Source of the DNA: Tenrec ecaudatus
Taxonomy: Eukaryota > Chordata > Mammalia > Afrosoricida > Tenrecidae
DNA: 64,000 nucleotides
Reading direction: 5' to 3'
Assembly: GCF_050624435.1 (NCBI RefSeq)
Contig: NC_134541.1
Coordinates: 102,172,805 to 102,236,804, forward strand
Shown here: positions 20,011-32,393 of the stretch, piece after piece
How positions within the stretch are numbered: position 1 is the stretch's first letter
How the letters are laid out: each line of letters starts with the position of its first letter
Notes under the pieces: model-generated
Seen by the model: the letters and a program-made list of their open reading frames with translations, nothing else
Databases searched by the model: none
What the model was told of the DNA's origin: nothing
Program-made: the position numbers and the translations under genes

Positions 20011-21173
20011 AGTGATTTAATTAATGACTTATACCTTTGACCTTCTCCAGAGCCCTGTCCTGAGCTATCATCTTGCCCAAAGACAGAGATGCTTAGACTC
20101 CCTATCCTCCTTCAATGTTTAGTCTCCTTGCCACAAGGTAAGGCCAGTCTTCCTCCTGATCTACAGTGTCTCAGGCCTTCCTCCATCCCATAACCTTCTC
20201 CCCCTTCTGTCCTCCTGAGAGCTCTCTCTTCATAACGCATCACACTGAATCCATACCTCAGCTCTGCTTCTGTGAAGCTTGAGTTTAGTTGGGGAGTGGA
20301 CATTCTGGGAAGGGCAGAATCATGGAAGTACATAAAATTAGAGTGAAGCATGTATTCAGTGAGCGTGTGTTAAGCAGTTCGTATAACCCCCGGATTACTA
20401 TTAAGACTCTTAGCAACCCTTCAGGCAGGGTTTCTGAGACTGTAACGCTTTATAGAAGGAGAAAGCCTCATATTTCTCCTACCTAGTATAATGGGACTTC
20501 AAAAAGTTCTGGGAAATTTTTTTATCTCTTCACTTTATTTTTCCACAAGCATTTTGAAGCTCCTTTGCACAGTAAAACTCTTTACAGCCATGACTTCTGT
20601 GAGGTATAAATCTGCCAAGGAAGGAAAATACCAATCTTTTCTATCAAAATTAACTAGAAAAGTGGAAGACTCATCCTTTAAAAGGCAGGAAACTTTCAAG
20701 ACCTGGAAGAATGAGGCAGTCCTGTTGACTTGTAGCTTGCCCAGCTTCTACGGTATTTGATAGGCAATCGGTTAGGTGTGGGAAGCTAGTGGGGAAGCAA
20801 GATCGACATTGTCCCTGACTCATAGGACAAGCATTGACAAATGAGTCATAATTAGAAAGTAGGAATCCTGCTGGGATCGGGAAGGGTTAGGATGCAGTGG
20901 GAGAATGCTTCAGGAGCAACTGCCTACTCTCACTGGGAAATTACAAGGCATCAGGGACAACTTGCCTGAAGAAGTCAAGCTTCAATGGAAACCAACTCTA
21001 GAGGCAGTTGATTTCTTAACACAGGCACGTCACTGGCCACTTGGATGGTCGGGGAAGCAAGTGAGTGAAAGTCATTAAGAAGAAACCAGAAAGTGCCATG
21101 TCTTTTTGTACATCTTCCAGGGTAGGGAATGATACTATCTGAAATACTTTTCAAGTCTTGTCTTTCCCCCAAA
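20011..21173. other. Mostly single-copy DNA with one MITE-like palindrome
   Basis: Apart from 20493-20563 I see no repeat family or exon. Confidence 0.5.
20493..20563. repeat. Short palindromic MITE-like element
   Basis: The left end GGGACTTCAAAAAGTTCTGG is mirrored by the right end (complement GGAGCTTCAAAATGCTTGTGG) with a 30-base centre. The layout resembles non-autonomous mariner-type MITEs. Confidence 0.5.
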
Positions 21174-21215
21174 AACAAACTCACTGCCATTGAGTTGATG
21201 CTGACTCATCGTGGC
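21174..21215 (-). repeat. AfroSINE 3' fragment
   Basis: Only the reversed tail ACTCACTGCCATTGAGTTGA TGCTGACTCATCGTGGC is present before an LTR-B begins at 21216. Confidence 0.7.
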
Positions 21216-21669
21216 TGTGTTATGCTGGGTTGTCCAGAGAAGGAAAACCAGTGACACGTGTATATGTTTAAGAAAGAATTTCATATCAACAAGTAGTTTT
21301 ATATCAAGAAGGCCTCCCAGCCCTAGCTGGAACCCTGTTCAGACTCATGTAGCTGCAGGCTGATGAAGCAGAAGGTGAAGTAGGAAACAAGGAGATCACC
21401 GGCAGAGTTGTGCTGATCCAAGTTTGAGGGGACATGGCAGGACGCCGACACTCCCGGGGTCTGTAATCCCAAAAGGACCGCCCTTAGAGAAAGACACAGA
21501 CTCTAAGACAGCAGGAGGGTAAGAGAGAGAGAGAGAGGTTCCCAGTGTCTCTCTTATAAAAGGCCACACCCCCAAAGAGGCATCATCAGGCTGTGACCTG
21601 ATTGATAGCTTAGGCTCCACCTCTTCCCTTTCATCCAGGTACAGGTTGACATGAAATCTAATTGCCACA
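21216..21669 (-). mobile_element. Solo LTR-B-like LTR
   Basis: Borders TGTGTTATGCTGGGTTGTCC and TCTAATTGCCACA; interior shares AGGCTGTGACCTGATTGATAG and the GAGAGAGAGAG block with other LTR-B copies. A diverged copy; target duplication unclear. Confidence 0.75.
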
Positions 21670-22187
21670 TTAGCCTCTAGTGAATCCCCTCAGACAATGG
21701 ACCAGAGATGGGAATGGCCGGGTGAACACAGAGCACACTGTTGGGTGGATTACGGCAGTTGTAGGTAGGCCACAGGTGGCACTTTGTCAATGCTCTCCCT
21801 CTTGACGCAATGTGTACATTGTTCTACTTTTTAATATTTTTTACTTTGTTTTTGATTGAGGCGTTTGTTTTATTCTATGATTGTTGTTGGGCCATTTGTT
21901 TGTATTTTACGTGTATTTCTGTATATGAAACTCAGGATAGGCAGCCTATAGAGACAACAAGTGGATTAACAGATCCAAAGGGACATAGTGGGAAGGCGAG
22001 CATGAAATGGGGAGCTAACAACATCAGGCACAGGAAAGAAGCCACGTACCAGAGTTGGTTGCTGTGATGGTTGCGCAGTTCTTATAAATATGATTGAACT
22101 ATTGAAATGAATGATACATGAATTATATGTCCATGGAATGGTTAAAAATAAACAAACTAATTTGAAAGAATCTAAGCACCATAGTAA
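21670..22187. other. Unassigned DNA
   Basis: AT-rich stretch with T-rich runs at 21815-21880; no recognisable family. Confidence 0.4.
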
Positions 22188-22345
22188 TCCTATAGGCCAA
22201 GGTAGAACCCTAGTGTGTCTAAATTTTAAGTCTTGACAGGAGTAGACAGCCTCATCGGGCTCCTCCAGAGCAGCTCATGGGTTCAGACCATTGTGCTGGT
22301 GGTTAGCAGTTCGGTGCATACCCCACTACACCACCAGGACTCCGA
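22188..22345 (-). repeat. AfroSINE, diverged
   Basis: The reversed order (AGTAATCCTATAGGCCAAGGTAGAACC, then GTTAGCAGTTCGGTGCATACC and CACCAGGACTCCGAG) is that of a minus AfroSINE. Confidence 0.7.
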
Positions 22346-23139
22346 GTTTCACTTGATTAAAAGTCCTAAGAAGGGAGTTCTAGAATCAGAACCCTTGGTT
22401 CTAATCCCTCCTCCACATCTAATTACCTTTTGCTTTGGATAATAGTGGATTGTGTTCTTGGTGTAAGTTCCCACAGTAGGTTAGATTCACATTCAGCAGT
22501 TTCTACGCAAGTTGTCCAGTGACGTTGACTGCATTCTTTACAAAATGGAATATTCTCACTTTTCCCTTCAGGTTGTTCTGTTTTTTTTATTCACTTTGAG
22601 TGACTTGTAGAATCTTGTATGAACTTCAGTTTCCTTATTTTTAAAATGTCACTATAATAAAATGATAACTGTATCTACTTTTTAGGTTTTTTTGTCAGGA
22701 TTAAATAAATCAATGCATATATGGCTCTTACTTCGTGACCATATTAACTGTTTAATAAGTGTTAGCTACTATTGGAATAACTATTGTCACTACTAATGCA
22801 AGATTAAAAGAGTGTGGGAAAACTGATTGCATCTTGGCTAAGATTCTATAAAGAAACAGCAGAACAACAACCACAATTGCTCCCAGAGGAGCCCCTTCTT
22901 GTGATCGACTGGAAGAGAGCCAGAGGATCTGGTTGTTTCAGACATGATAGGTTCTCACCCACATCTGAGAAGTGGCTAGGAACCTAGATTCCGGAGCCTG
23001 CCACCCGGCAATCAAAGTCAAGTTCTCTCGCTTACTAACTCTGAGACATTGGGTAAATTGAAAAATTTTCTCTGAAGAATTGTCTGGGTCGACTAGCAAT
23101 GATGGTGATGATAAGCCTATGACCCTCACAGGGACATAA
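22346..23139. other. Unassigned, apparently single-copy DNA
   Basis: No repeat family, exon or RNA recognised. Confidence 0.4.
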
Positions 23140-23300
23140 GGAGCCCTGGTGGTTAAGGCGTCCGGGTGCTAACTGAGCGACAGACACTTCAACCCCCCGC
23201 TGCTCTGCAGGAGGAAGATGTGGTGGTCTGTTTCTGCAGCGTTTTATCACCTTGGAAACTCTACAAGGAAGCTGTACTCTGTCTTATAGGGCACATAGGG
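23140..23300 (+). repeat. AfroSINE
   Basis: AGGAGCCCTGGTGGTTAAGG head, GCTGCTCTGCAGGAGGAAGA, CTTGGAAACTCTACAAGGAA and TATAGGGCACATAGGG tail. Confidence 0.85.
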
Positions 23301-24089
23301 CCATGTGAAAGCTAAATATATGCTGGCATGTACAAGCGCCTGGCACCTATTAGGTCAATATGTAAGCATCAATCAGGACATTTCCTCTGAGAACAGAAAC
23401 CTTTACTGACTATTGATTGTATTTGAGATGAGTTCACAGACATCCACCCATCTTCCTTCTTGGGGTTTGCTTTTCCAACTGGTTAGGTGACCACCATGAC
23501 CAAGGACATGGAGCATAGACTAGAAGCTGAGACCTCCATTCCATTGATAGCTTACTCTAAGGAAATACTGTCTTGATCTAGAGAGAGATTAAACAACAAA
23601 GAAAAGGGAAACAAAATTTTTAAAATGTGCAGACAGATTCTTCAACACTCAAGCTTATTTCAAGGCAGACGACTTCAATCAGGGATTTCCACATCTTGCT
23701 CTGAACAGGATCCAGTTTCAGAAGCCAAAGGAGCAAATCCTTCTCTAGAGCCAGACAAAGTCCATTTTTCTCAGCTAAATAGAGCAGGGCAGTGTTCCAG
23801 GGAACTAGAAAGCTTCCTTTTCTTGGTCAAAAGGTGAGTTGAGGAACAAAGAAGTTCAGTTATAAATCTTCAAGATGGAATATTATAAAATATGTAATGT
23901 AATAAAGAGACAAAATGGAATAAATTAGATGAAGTACCAATTCCTTAAGATAATAGTTGGGCTATGTTTCTTTCTTTTTCTTTTGGTAAAGGCTGTAGAT
24001 GCTTCCTCCCCCCCCACCCCCTGCCTCCCTTTGGTTAAAATATAAAATAAAATTTGCTATATCAGTCATTGAACAACTCACCTATATTT
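23301..24089. other. Unassigned DNA
   Basis: No confident repeat or exon. A C-run (24008-24019) is the only low-complexity part. Confidence 0.4.
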
Positions 24090-24890
24090 ATTTGATTTAA
24101 CATGTGACATTTCATGTCTAACCCACCTGCCCTGCCTCCTCTTCTTGTGGACCTCCATCCTCCCTTTCACTCAAGTCAACGCCCGTCAACCTTCTAGTCC
24201 ATTGCTGCATCTTTCTTCCCTTGCCCTCCCACTTGGGTCACCTCCAAAGGCAGCTCCCTTTGATACAAAAGTCTCTGTAGGATTTTCCTTCAACATTGGT
24301 CTCATACAAAATTGTCCTTTTGTGATTGACTAACCCCAGGTCCATCCATGCCAGAAGAGGCTGCATGGTTTCGTCCTTGTTTTTGGTGATGTGTAGGATT
24401 CTGTTGTGTGTATGTACTACAGTGTCTCTATCCACTCTTCTACTGATGGGCATCTGGCTGGTTTCCATTTTCTTGCTACTCTGAACAGTGCTGCGATGAA
24501 CATGGGTGTGCACATGTCTATTTGTGCTTTGGCTCTTACTTTGTTAGGGTATAGGTCCAGCAGAAGGATTGCTGTAGCATATGAAATTTAAATTCCTATT
24601 TGTTTGAGGTAGTGACATGTCCTTTTCCTTAATAGTTGAAAAGATTTACAGACCCACCCTCAGTATGCAAATATACAAGTTTCTCCACGATCTTTCCAGC
24701 ATTTTTTGCTGTTTTTCTTAACTGAGCTGTTATTGTCGATGTAAGGTGGTAGTCATACCTGTTTTAATTTGCATCTCCTGGATGGCTAATGATCCTGAGT
24801 ATTTCCCCGAATGTTTGCTAGTCATGTGGACGTCATCTTTGATGAGTCACCTGCTCATGTCTGCTGTAGTTAGACGGCCTCATTTCCAAG
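24090..24890 (-). mobile_element. L1 3' region fragment
   Basis: Antisense order typical of the L1 3' part: GTGCTGCGATGAACATGGGTG, GTAGGTATAGGTCCAGCAGAAGGATTGCTG-like segment, CAGACCCACCCTCAG, TTTTAATTTGCATCTCCTGGATGGCTAATGATCCTGAG, ending near CTGCTCATGTCTGC. 5'-truncated and diverged. Confidence 0.65.
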
Positions 24891-26375
24891 TAATTCTCAA
24901 TGATTAATACAATAATTTGTACCTCACAAGTTTGAGTCTTTTGAAGTGCGTTTGTCCCTGTCTGTATTAGGATAAATTTAGCAACTAATTAAGAGGCCTA
25001 AAATAATAATAGTTTAAACAAAATGTAAATGAATTTCTCTTTGATAAAAATCTAGTGTAAGTGGTTTAGGGCTAATGTGGTGGCTCTAGAGTATAACTTC
25101 CCAAGTTTATTTGGTCTTCTACCCACTTTTCAGGAAAAAGTTACTGAGCGCTCCCCTGGCAATGGAAACTCTTGTACTGTATCCCATAGTTCAGGCATTC
25201 CAGGGCCCCTTAGAATATATAGCAAATTTTATTATGATGAAGAAAAGGGAAAAAAACCATGCAAATTACAAAACAGCATCCATACCCATATATGTAATAG
25301 AAACTTAGCCCAACTATTTAGTATTTTAATGAATCAATCCTTCATCTAATTTATTCCATTTATCTCTTTATTACATTATTTGGATTATATTCCACCTTGA
25401 GGTTTTATCTTTGTTCCTCATTCACTTTGGCAAGCACTGTTCTCGTGTTTAGCAAACTTTTGAGCTCTGCCCGTGTTGGCGTTTAACCATCAGCTCTTTC
25501 TCACACAAAGAGAAAGGGGTACGTGTCAAAGATTTATCTAACTCGTTAATGTGGAGACCAGCGGCAAAACAAAGCTAGTTCAAAGAGAATTAGAGATTAC
25601 AGATGCACAGAGCAGGGATTCTAAATAAATAAGAGGGCTAAGTTAAATACATAATTGGTCAACACCATAAAATTGTAACAGCATTAACTTTTCTACTAAA
25701 GAGAAATTATTTATGTCTCTACTAAATAAAACCTTGTTCTTTAACATGTAACTTAATGCAGAATTAAGAATTAAGTCAAAGAGAAGTCACTCTGTAGAGT
25801 ATTCAGTAATTCTCAGGCTAGTCTCATGGATGGTGCTTCTAGATGAGGTTAGAAGGACATGTTGTCATCCTTTTGCCTTGGTTCTGAGTTCTGGACAATT
25901 TTGCTTGCAGAATATTAGTCTCTGTGTCGCATAGGAAAACCCAGTTAGGTGATCCCTTTCTAGCCAATAGGAAGGACAGAATGCTAAGAAGTATTTTTTT
26001 AATATTACAAGTTTCAGCAGTTACATATCTCAGTTCTCCACACACCCAGAGATCCGAACTCCATCCATCATATAACCCATCCAACCCCAGAAGGGGAAGG
26101 AACTCATCTTCATTCCAGGTCTCCACATGTTAAGCCCAAACTTGAGAGCAGTGTTACAAGGGGCAGAAAGAGGTGGCTGGAGGTGATTCACTGTCTCGGG
26201 CATAGCTTCCAGTTTCTGGCGAATGCATGCGGATCTGGGGGTACATTTGGTTCGAAGGCGTCTTTGCAAAGAGGCAGCAAAGCAGGAGGCAGTGGCACTG
26301 TGAAACTTTACAAGCAGGTAAGTGGAGCCCTCACCTGATTCAGCTGTAAGACTTTGGACAGGCTTCTTAGACCCG
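24891..26375. other. Unassigned, AT-rich DNA
   Basis: No repeat family recognised. The 90-95 codon open frames in it lack known motifs and good flanking splice context. Confidence 0.4.
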
Positions 26376-26564
26376 CAGTTCTCAACCTGCGGGTCGCGAC
26401 CCCTTTTGGGCTCGAATGACCTTTTCACAGGGGTCGCCTGATTCATTACAGTAGCAAAATGACAGTTATGAAGTAGCAACGAAAATAATTTTATGGTTAG
26501 AGGTATCCACAATATGAGGAACTGTCTTAAAGGGTCACGGCATTAGGAAGGTTGAGAACCACTG
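26376..26564. mobile_element. SPIN-type hAT MITE, short form
   Basis: Starts CAGTTCTCAACCTGCGGGTC GCGACCCC and ends with CATTAGGAAGGTTGAGAACCACTG, the two ends of the long element at 57254-57737 in opposite orientation, with a 110-base middle (TAGCAAAATGACAGTTATGAAGTAGCAACGAAAATAATTTTATGG order). A deletion derivative with no coding capacity; hAT transposase in trans would have moved it. Confidence 0.85.
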
Positions 26565-26702
26565 ACTAGATTATGAGCCTGCATTTCTCCTTTGTAAATA
26601 AGAATAGATCCATTCATCTGATTATTGCAGGGATGAAATTAAATGATGCTGGGCAATAGCTAGCAAAAGGAATGCACACATTTCTATAGTATATCTTGTA
26701 AA

Positions 26703-26895
26703 GGAGCTGGTGGAACAGTAGTTAAGTGCTTTGCTAATTGAAAGACCAGCAGTTCAAATCCACCAGCTGCTCTGTGGGAGAAAGATGTAGAGGGTAGATT
26801 CCATAAAGATTACAGTCTTGGAAACCCTACGGGCTAGTTGTACATCAACCCGCAGGATCACTAGGAGTTGGAATCCACTCAACAGCAATGGGTCT
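26703..26895 (+). repeat. AfroSINE (first of tandem pair)
   Basis: GGAGCTGGTGGAACAGTAGT, box-B-like AGCAGTTCAAATCCACCAGC, TTACAGTCTTGGAAACCCTA and tail TCAACAGCAATGGGT. Confidence 0.87.
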
Positions 26896-27062
26896 TTAGT
26901 CCTGATGCGCTTTTGGATAAGCGTTGGACTGCTAATGGCAAGGTCAGTGGTTCAAATCCATCAGCAGTTCTGCAGAAGAAAGATGAGGCTGTCTGCGCTC
27001 ACAAAGACCCTACGTAGGGTCACTATGCATCGGAATTGGCTTGATGGCAGTGAATTTGGTTT
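26896..27062 (+). repeat. AfroSINE (second of tandem pair)
   Basis: Begins AGTCCTGATGCGCTTTTGGA directly after the first copy and ends GATGGCAGTGAATTTGG. It lacks the middle segment around TTACAG...GGAAACC, so it is a shorter variant or deleted. Confidence 0.85.
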
Positions 27063-27477
27063 TGGAGGATATCTTATAGATGCACACCCACATCCTAGAT
27101 GTGTGCACAAGAATGTTTACTTCAGTCTCATTATTACTGCATTAGTTTAGAAACACCCGGATGCTCATCTATAGTATATTAGTTAAATAATTATGACATA
27201 CCATCAAATGAAATGCCATGGAGCTGTTAAAAATCATTAGGCAACTCAGTGTATGCGATGTGGAAAAATCTCCAGGTTACATTGTTTAATGAAAAGAAAA
27301 GAAAAGCAGATATTGTGTAGCTAGAAAACTATCCGCCTAATGGAAAATTTTATATGCCTCTATGCATAGACTATTTCTGCAATGACCCATAACAAACAAT
27401 GGTTATTTATGGGAAGAAGAAAGAGAGGCTTCATTTCAGCATAGAGTGCAATCTGGGAGAGCCAGAACCTGTATAAG

Positions 27478-27545
27478 GGAGTCCTGGTACCCCAGTGGGT
27501 TATGTATGGGTTTGTAATCCAAGTTATTTTACTGAATGCAGTTAG
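27478..27545 (+). repeat. AfroSINE head fragment
   Basis: GGGAGTCCTGGTACCCCAGTGGGTTATG matches the SINE start; the rest is unrelated. Confidence 0.5.
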
Positions 27546-27999
27546 AAAAATCTCGCTTACAAAGTGCAGTTAGCCTAAGGTATTTGACTTAATACAGTCT
27601 CTGTGGAATTTCCGTAACTCACTACATTGCTCAACAGGAGACAGGTTGAAAAACAAAACAAAAACAAAGCAGACAAGTTAGATGTAGATTTCACCAAAAG
27701 AGTCAGATAATGTCGATTCTCCTCTTATTTACCTGTCTTATAGTGGTGAAAAGCTAGGCCCCGGTGTCTAGTTAATCACCAAAGACATCCTGATATTGGC
27801 CTAAGACTTACACTAACGATCCTTATTGTTCTGTTTGTTTACGATCAATAGTTGTTTTCAGTGGTTATCCTGAAACCTTAGTTAATAGAAGACATCTACA
27901 AGTGACTTCCCTAAGTGCAACTTCCAAAACCAAAGATATATATTCCATGAAGTCTAATTGATATATTCTCTATATATTCTCATTTCAACCCAAAGAAAA

Positions 28000-28208
28000 T
28001 ACCACCAAATCACTGCCAATGAGTTGTTTTTGAATCATAGTGACCCTATATAGGGAAGTGCAGAACTGCCCCTGTGAGCTTCTGAAATCATACCTTTTTA
28101 TGGTAGTAGAAAGCCTTGTCTTTCTTCTGAGGAGCAATCTAGAGGCTTTGAACTGCTGACCTTGCAGATTGCAACACAATGCGTAATCACTGTGCTATCA
28201 GGACACCA
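28000..28208 (-). repeat. AfroSINE
   Basis: Reversed tail CACTGCCAATGAGTTGTTTTTGAATCATAGTGACCC, then GAACTGCTGACCTTGCAGAT and CACTGTGCTATCAGGACACC. Confidence 0.85.
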
Positions 28209-28223
28209 CAAAGATAGTCTGAT

Positions 28224-28335
28224 TTGCACTGCTGAGCCCTGGTGGCATAATGGTTATGCTTTGGGCTCCGATCCTCATGGTGGGCAGTATGAATCCACCA
28301 GCAGTTCCATGGAAGGGGGCCTGTACTCTGTTGTG
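28224..28335 (+). repeat. AfroSINE, truncated
   Basis: GAGCCCTGGTGGCATAATGG head and CCACCAGCAGTTCCATGG; breaks off after CTGTACTCTGTTGTG. Confidence 0.75.
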
Positions 28336-28344
28336 TTACCTGGG

Positions 28345-28706
28345 AAAACATTAGTCAGATTCCCTAAGCCCTTTCTTTGCATCTGAAGGAAATGACGAAG
28401 TTGTGGAGGCTAGCAAGGCTGGCCTGGAAGCTATAGGCTTCTACTGACTCGTGTAGTTGAAGTGGCTGACAAACCAAAGATTGGCAGGTCAGATGGCAGG
28501 CTGCTCACTCACAGGCTGCAGAGGCTAATGAGTCCCAGGGCTGGCAGGCAATGCGATCCGTCACTGGCTCCGGTTCATGGCCCAGATGTCAAACACTGAT
28601 GCGTCAGAGAAAGGATCCAGTTGAAACAAAAAGTCAGCAAGTTGTTAGCACTCCCACATGCATCGGAGGTTGGCCACACCCCCAAAGAAATGCCCCTTTA
28701 CTGATT
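28345..28706 (-). mobile_element. LTR-C-like LTR, first part
   Basis: Shares GGCAGGTCAGATGGCAGGCTG / CAGGCTGCAG-type blocks with 1040-1140, and continues beyond the RTE insertion (28707-28880) and the solo LTR (29021-29536) to CAAACCACTGAGACTC (29560-29580), which matches the far end of the LTR at 870-1355. Confidence 0.5.
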
Positions 28707-28880
28707 GTTACTGTTAGGTGCCATTTAGTGGGTTCCAGCCTATAGAGGCTCTATGCACAGCCGAAGGAAACACTACACGGCCCTGTACCATCTTTACACT
28801 TGTTGCAGCTGGGCTGTCAATCCATCGCATTGAAGGCCTTCCTCTTTTTCTATGTCAATCCAATTCCTTATGGGCCTTCC
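28707..28880 (-). mobile_element. BovB/RTE 3' tail inside LTR-C
   Basis: Antisense RTE end: TGTTAGGTGCCATTTAGTGG, CATTGAAGGCCTTCCTCTTTT, ACCATCTTTACACTTGTTGCAG. About 170 bases, 5'-truncated. Confidence 0.78.
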
Positions 28881-29020
28881 TAGTCGATTCCCTTCCACTT
28901 CTTTCACTGATTAGCTGCTTATAACAGATCTTGTGATTACATGATGTTTGATCTCCTTATGGAGGTGAATACATCATGTCAGGTCTCATCATGGAAGTGA
29001 TTGCATCATATCACGGGGAC

Positions 29021-29536
29021 TGAGGTAGTTAGTTTATTGTGCCAACCTGGCTGATAAACACATGTGGGATTAATTGAAGGGCGGAGGGATAAATGGCTCA
29101 GTGAACCTCGCCTTTCTAGTTCTCAGGTTTCTTGCTTTGTGATGGTCGTACCAGGGTGCAGCTGCCTTAGCAGTTCCCTGCTTCAGCTGGCAAGGCTGAC
29201 CTCCTGCAAGATGTCCCCAAGGAGAAGCCACATGGACCTACCCTGATGCAGCCCTGGGTGCTGGAGAAGCCATGTGGAGACTTCTGCCAGTGCTGAGATG
29301 TTTACACGTTCACTGAGTAGGCTTTCCTCCTGCAATCAGCATTGTTGTGTCTGTTTTGTGAGATGGAGGAGGACTTTGTGGACTGATGTTGGACATATGG
29401 GTTAACGTTGGACTTGTGGGCTTGAGCAGCACTGGGTTGGGATGTTTTCTTGATTTGCACTTACCCTTTATATAAAACTCTCTCTTCTACATCAGTTTCT
29501 GTGGATTTGTTTCTCTAAAGTGCCCATACTAACACA
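29021..29536 (+). mobile_element. Solo LTR-E with exact target duplication
   Basis: A complete 516-bp ERVL-type LTR from TGAGGTAGTTAGTTTATTGT to CATACTAACACA. GGGAC at 29016-29020 is repeated at 29537-29541. Close relative of 41617-42143. Confidence 0.93.
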
Positions 29537-29599
29537 GGGACTGACTACATTATAAGTGACAAACCACTGAGACTCATGACCCAGCCATGCTGACAGCAC

Positions 29600-30140
29600 A
29601 ACCTTACTCATCAGAAACAGCCATGGTGGGGGTCTGTCAAGGGGCTAGCGGGCATTCCTCTGGGGTCTGCAGAAGCCAGGAGAGCAGGAAGGTTAGGGGA
29701 AGGCCTTTTTCTTTCTTATAGAAAATTCCCGGGTGATCCAGGCAGGAGGAGAAAGGAAGATAAAAGGACACCATTTGGCAAACACCCCAGTGTTATGGTT
29801 ACTAGAAATGCCCAAATTCACTGGTGAAAATCGAAGAGAAACCGGATATTTGCCATTCCCAAGGCATTTCTTAATTATAAAAAAGAAGCGTGACTGTGAA
29901 TGCATCTGGCGGACAGTACATAGCTAAGTGGTCAGGGCTAACATCCCGTTCTCATGCACATCAGCCTCGGTTCTTCCCCTGCTCGGACTCATGGAGAAGA
30001 GCAGCACAGCGTTTGTGTATTTTCTGCGCTAAATGCATAACTTCAACATGTTGTCATCATGCTAACCAGGTTACTGCGGAGCTTCTAAGATAGAACAGTG
30101 TAGGAAGAAAGGTCTGAGGATCTACCTGTGAGAACTGCCC
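29600..30140. other. Unassigned DNA
   Basis: No repeat family or exon recognised. Confidence 0.4.
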
Positions 30141-30144
30141 AATT

Positions 30145-30285
30145 AAAACTTTATGGGTCACAGTGGTTCAATCTGCGACTGATCCTGGAGGTCACGTAGG
30201 GCTGGGCATCATCTTGCTCCATTGCACATGGGCTCCTATGAGGTGGGTCAACTCAGCAGCAGCTAACAAAACAACAACAACAAGG
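30145..30285 (+). mobile_element. BovB/RTE 3' tail
   Basis: GGGTCACAGTGGTTCAATCTGCGACTGATCCTGGAGGTCACGTAGGGCTGGGCA followed by AGCTAACAAAACAACAACAACAAGG: an RTE 3' end with A-rich tail. Confidence 0.75.
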
Positions 30286-30289
30286 CTAA

Positions 30290-32393
30290 GGCTATACAGG
30301 AACTCTCTGGGCTGTTTGTTTGTCTTTATTCCTTTGTAGCTTTTGGTAAGTCTAAAGTGATTTAAAAAGGTAAGCTTAAAAAACAGAACAGCAGCAGATG
30401 CAACAAAATGATAAACCTTGAAGCCACTCCCCTCTGGATTTAGATCCTGATTTCCCAGTGAGTAGACGGAATCTTGGGCAAGGTAGCTCCCCACTCCAAC
30501 CATCAGTTTCCTCATCTGTAACATGGAGATGATGATGATGATGATAAAATGGCCCAACTCACATGTGTTTGGAATGAACTACTGTATGTGAAATTGGCAC
30601 ATCCTAGTGTCTGGTAGAAACTCAACAAGCAGGCCTGCTTTATGAGCGTCTCCTGTTTCTCCCTGGACCACCTTGTTCTGAACAAGGTTGGATCCAAGAT
30701 TTGGAATTCTTCTCTGTCTCTTAAAACAGACGAGCTTCTGGCCAGACCAATGAGTGACGTCTCTCCCTTGTTATTCTTCTTTCTGCACCCAGACAAAACC
30801 ATTCATCCTCAAGGACATTTATCTGCATTTGTCCTGTTCTCTCGGTGACCTTGGCTAGCTGCTGTTTGGGGAGCAGAAGCTCAGCTCTGACCGCTGTCTG
30901 TCTTCAGCTGGCACTGCAGTTGGGCTGTGCCTGCCCCGGCGGAGAGACACAACAGGCATGATGGGGTCCATTTGATTCAATCTATTTTATGCAGCCATGG
31001 GGAAAGGATGACGTAGGCAGGCAATAGGAAGAAGGGAGTCAGAGAGCCATAGTTGGGCTTTGTCACTAGGCCGGGAGATTCTTTGTTTCAATCACGAATG
31101 AGCCTCAAAGGTCCTTTGAGTATCTGTTAGGATGAAATGGAAAACTACTCCGGAGTGAGGGCATTTGAGTTCTGTTCTCAAGAGCTGGGGTGGGGAGAGG
31201 CGTTGGGCAAGTCAGCACCCTCTCTGGGCACTAGACCCAATATTGTGAGTAATATCGCCTCCTATGAGAAATGCAAGCCACATTCAGAAGAGGATATAGA
31301 CTGATGTCAGGTTGAGAACACTGGAAAAATGATTTTGCGATCTAGTATTTTTATAACAAAAATACTACTGATGGATGGCTTTAACAATCAGAAAACTAGT
31401 ATTTAAGAGGCTAGAGGTTTGAATTCTCCACCAAAAGAAAATTGGTCGATGTCCAACTATTTCAAGAGGTAGCATATGACCAAGAACCGTGGTATTAAAA
31501 GGCAGATGTCTGTGAACTGCAAGCAACTCTGTTTCCATCGTACACCTTGAATCAGTCCAGCAGCCCTCTTGAGAACCCCCCCCCACACACACACACATAC
31601 ACACACCATTCTGACCTCCAGACTGTAAAGATCACCAGGACCATTCCTTGGAAAGCTGGGAGAAGTAGAAGATAGGGAGAAGTCCACTGAGGCAGGCATG
31701 AGGAAGAATTAGGAAGTCTGGCCTAAAATGATCCTTCTCAGAAGTGTGCTATCGAGCAGGTGGGGCCGTGCGTGGCTATCTTTCTTTGTCCTTTCATTCT
31801 TGCCAACCCACCTTAGATCTGCCAACCAACCCTCTCGTGACTGTTACTACCACACGCTTACATAAAGAATCTCTGTGGGAGGAAGACACAAACTAAACAG
31901 CAGTTAGTGATAGGTGCTGTGCGTGTCATTGTTCTTGGATAGATAGAACGTTGATGGGGTGCTGATCGTCCCCTCCTTTCTTTTGTCTCATATAATAAGT
32001 GTTCAAATCCCCACAACCCCACCCCAGGGCAACCTTTAGTGTGACTGCTGCCAGACTTTCAGAAACAGTAAACCCAGGCCATCCTGAGGAACCTAGACTG
32101 TACAGCAGAGCCAGTCAAAGAAGGACCTCTATCCCCAACACCACATATCCACACTCCACACAACTAACCTTAAAACCAAACCCACCACCGCCATGAGAAG
32201 ACGTAGGCCTGTGAACAACTTACAGTTTCTTTTTAGGGGAAAAACACGTTTCTATTCATTTGTTCCCTTTAATGTGGAGCAGACAAGGAGAGATTCTTAC
32301 TCAGGTAGGCAGGGGGACACACTGCCCATATTAACAAGAAGTAGCTACAGAAAGAGAGGGCTCTGCCCCCGATCCCATAAAGAACTGCGGGTA
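30290..32393. other. Mostly unassigned DNA
   Basis: A short GATGAT run (30524-30546), a C/CA-rich run (31577-31605) and a possible RTE scrap near 31270-31340 (CATTCAGAAGAGGATATAGA). No host exon recognised. Confidence 0.4.

Noticed and set aside
26818-27150. 110-codon plus frame
   Set aside because: It reads through two AfroSINEs; no independent motif.
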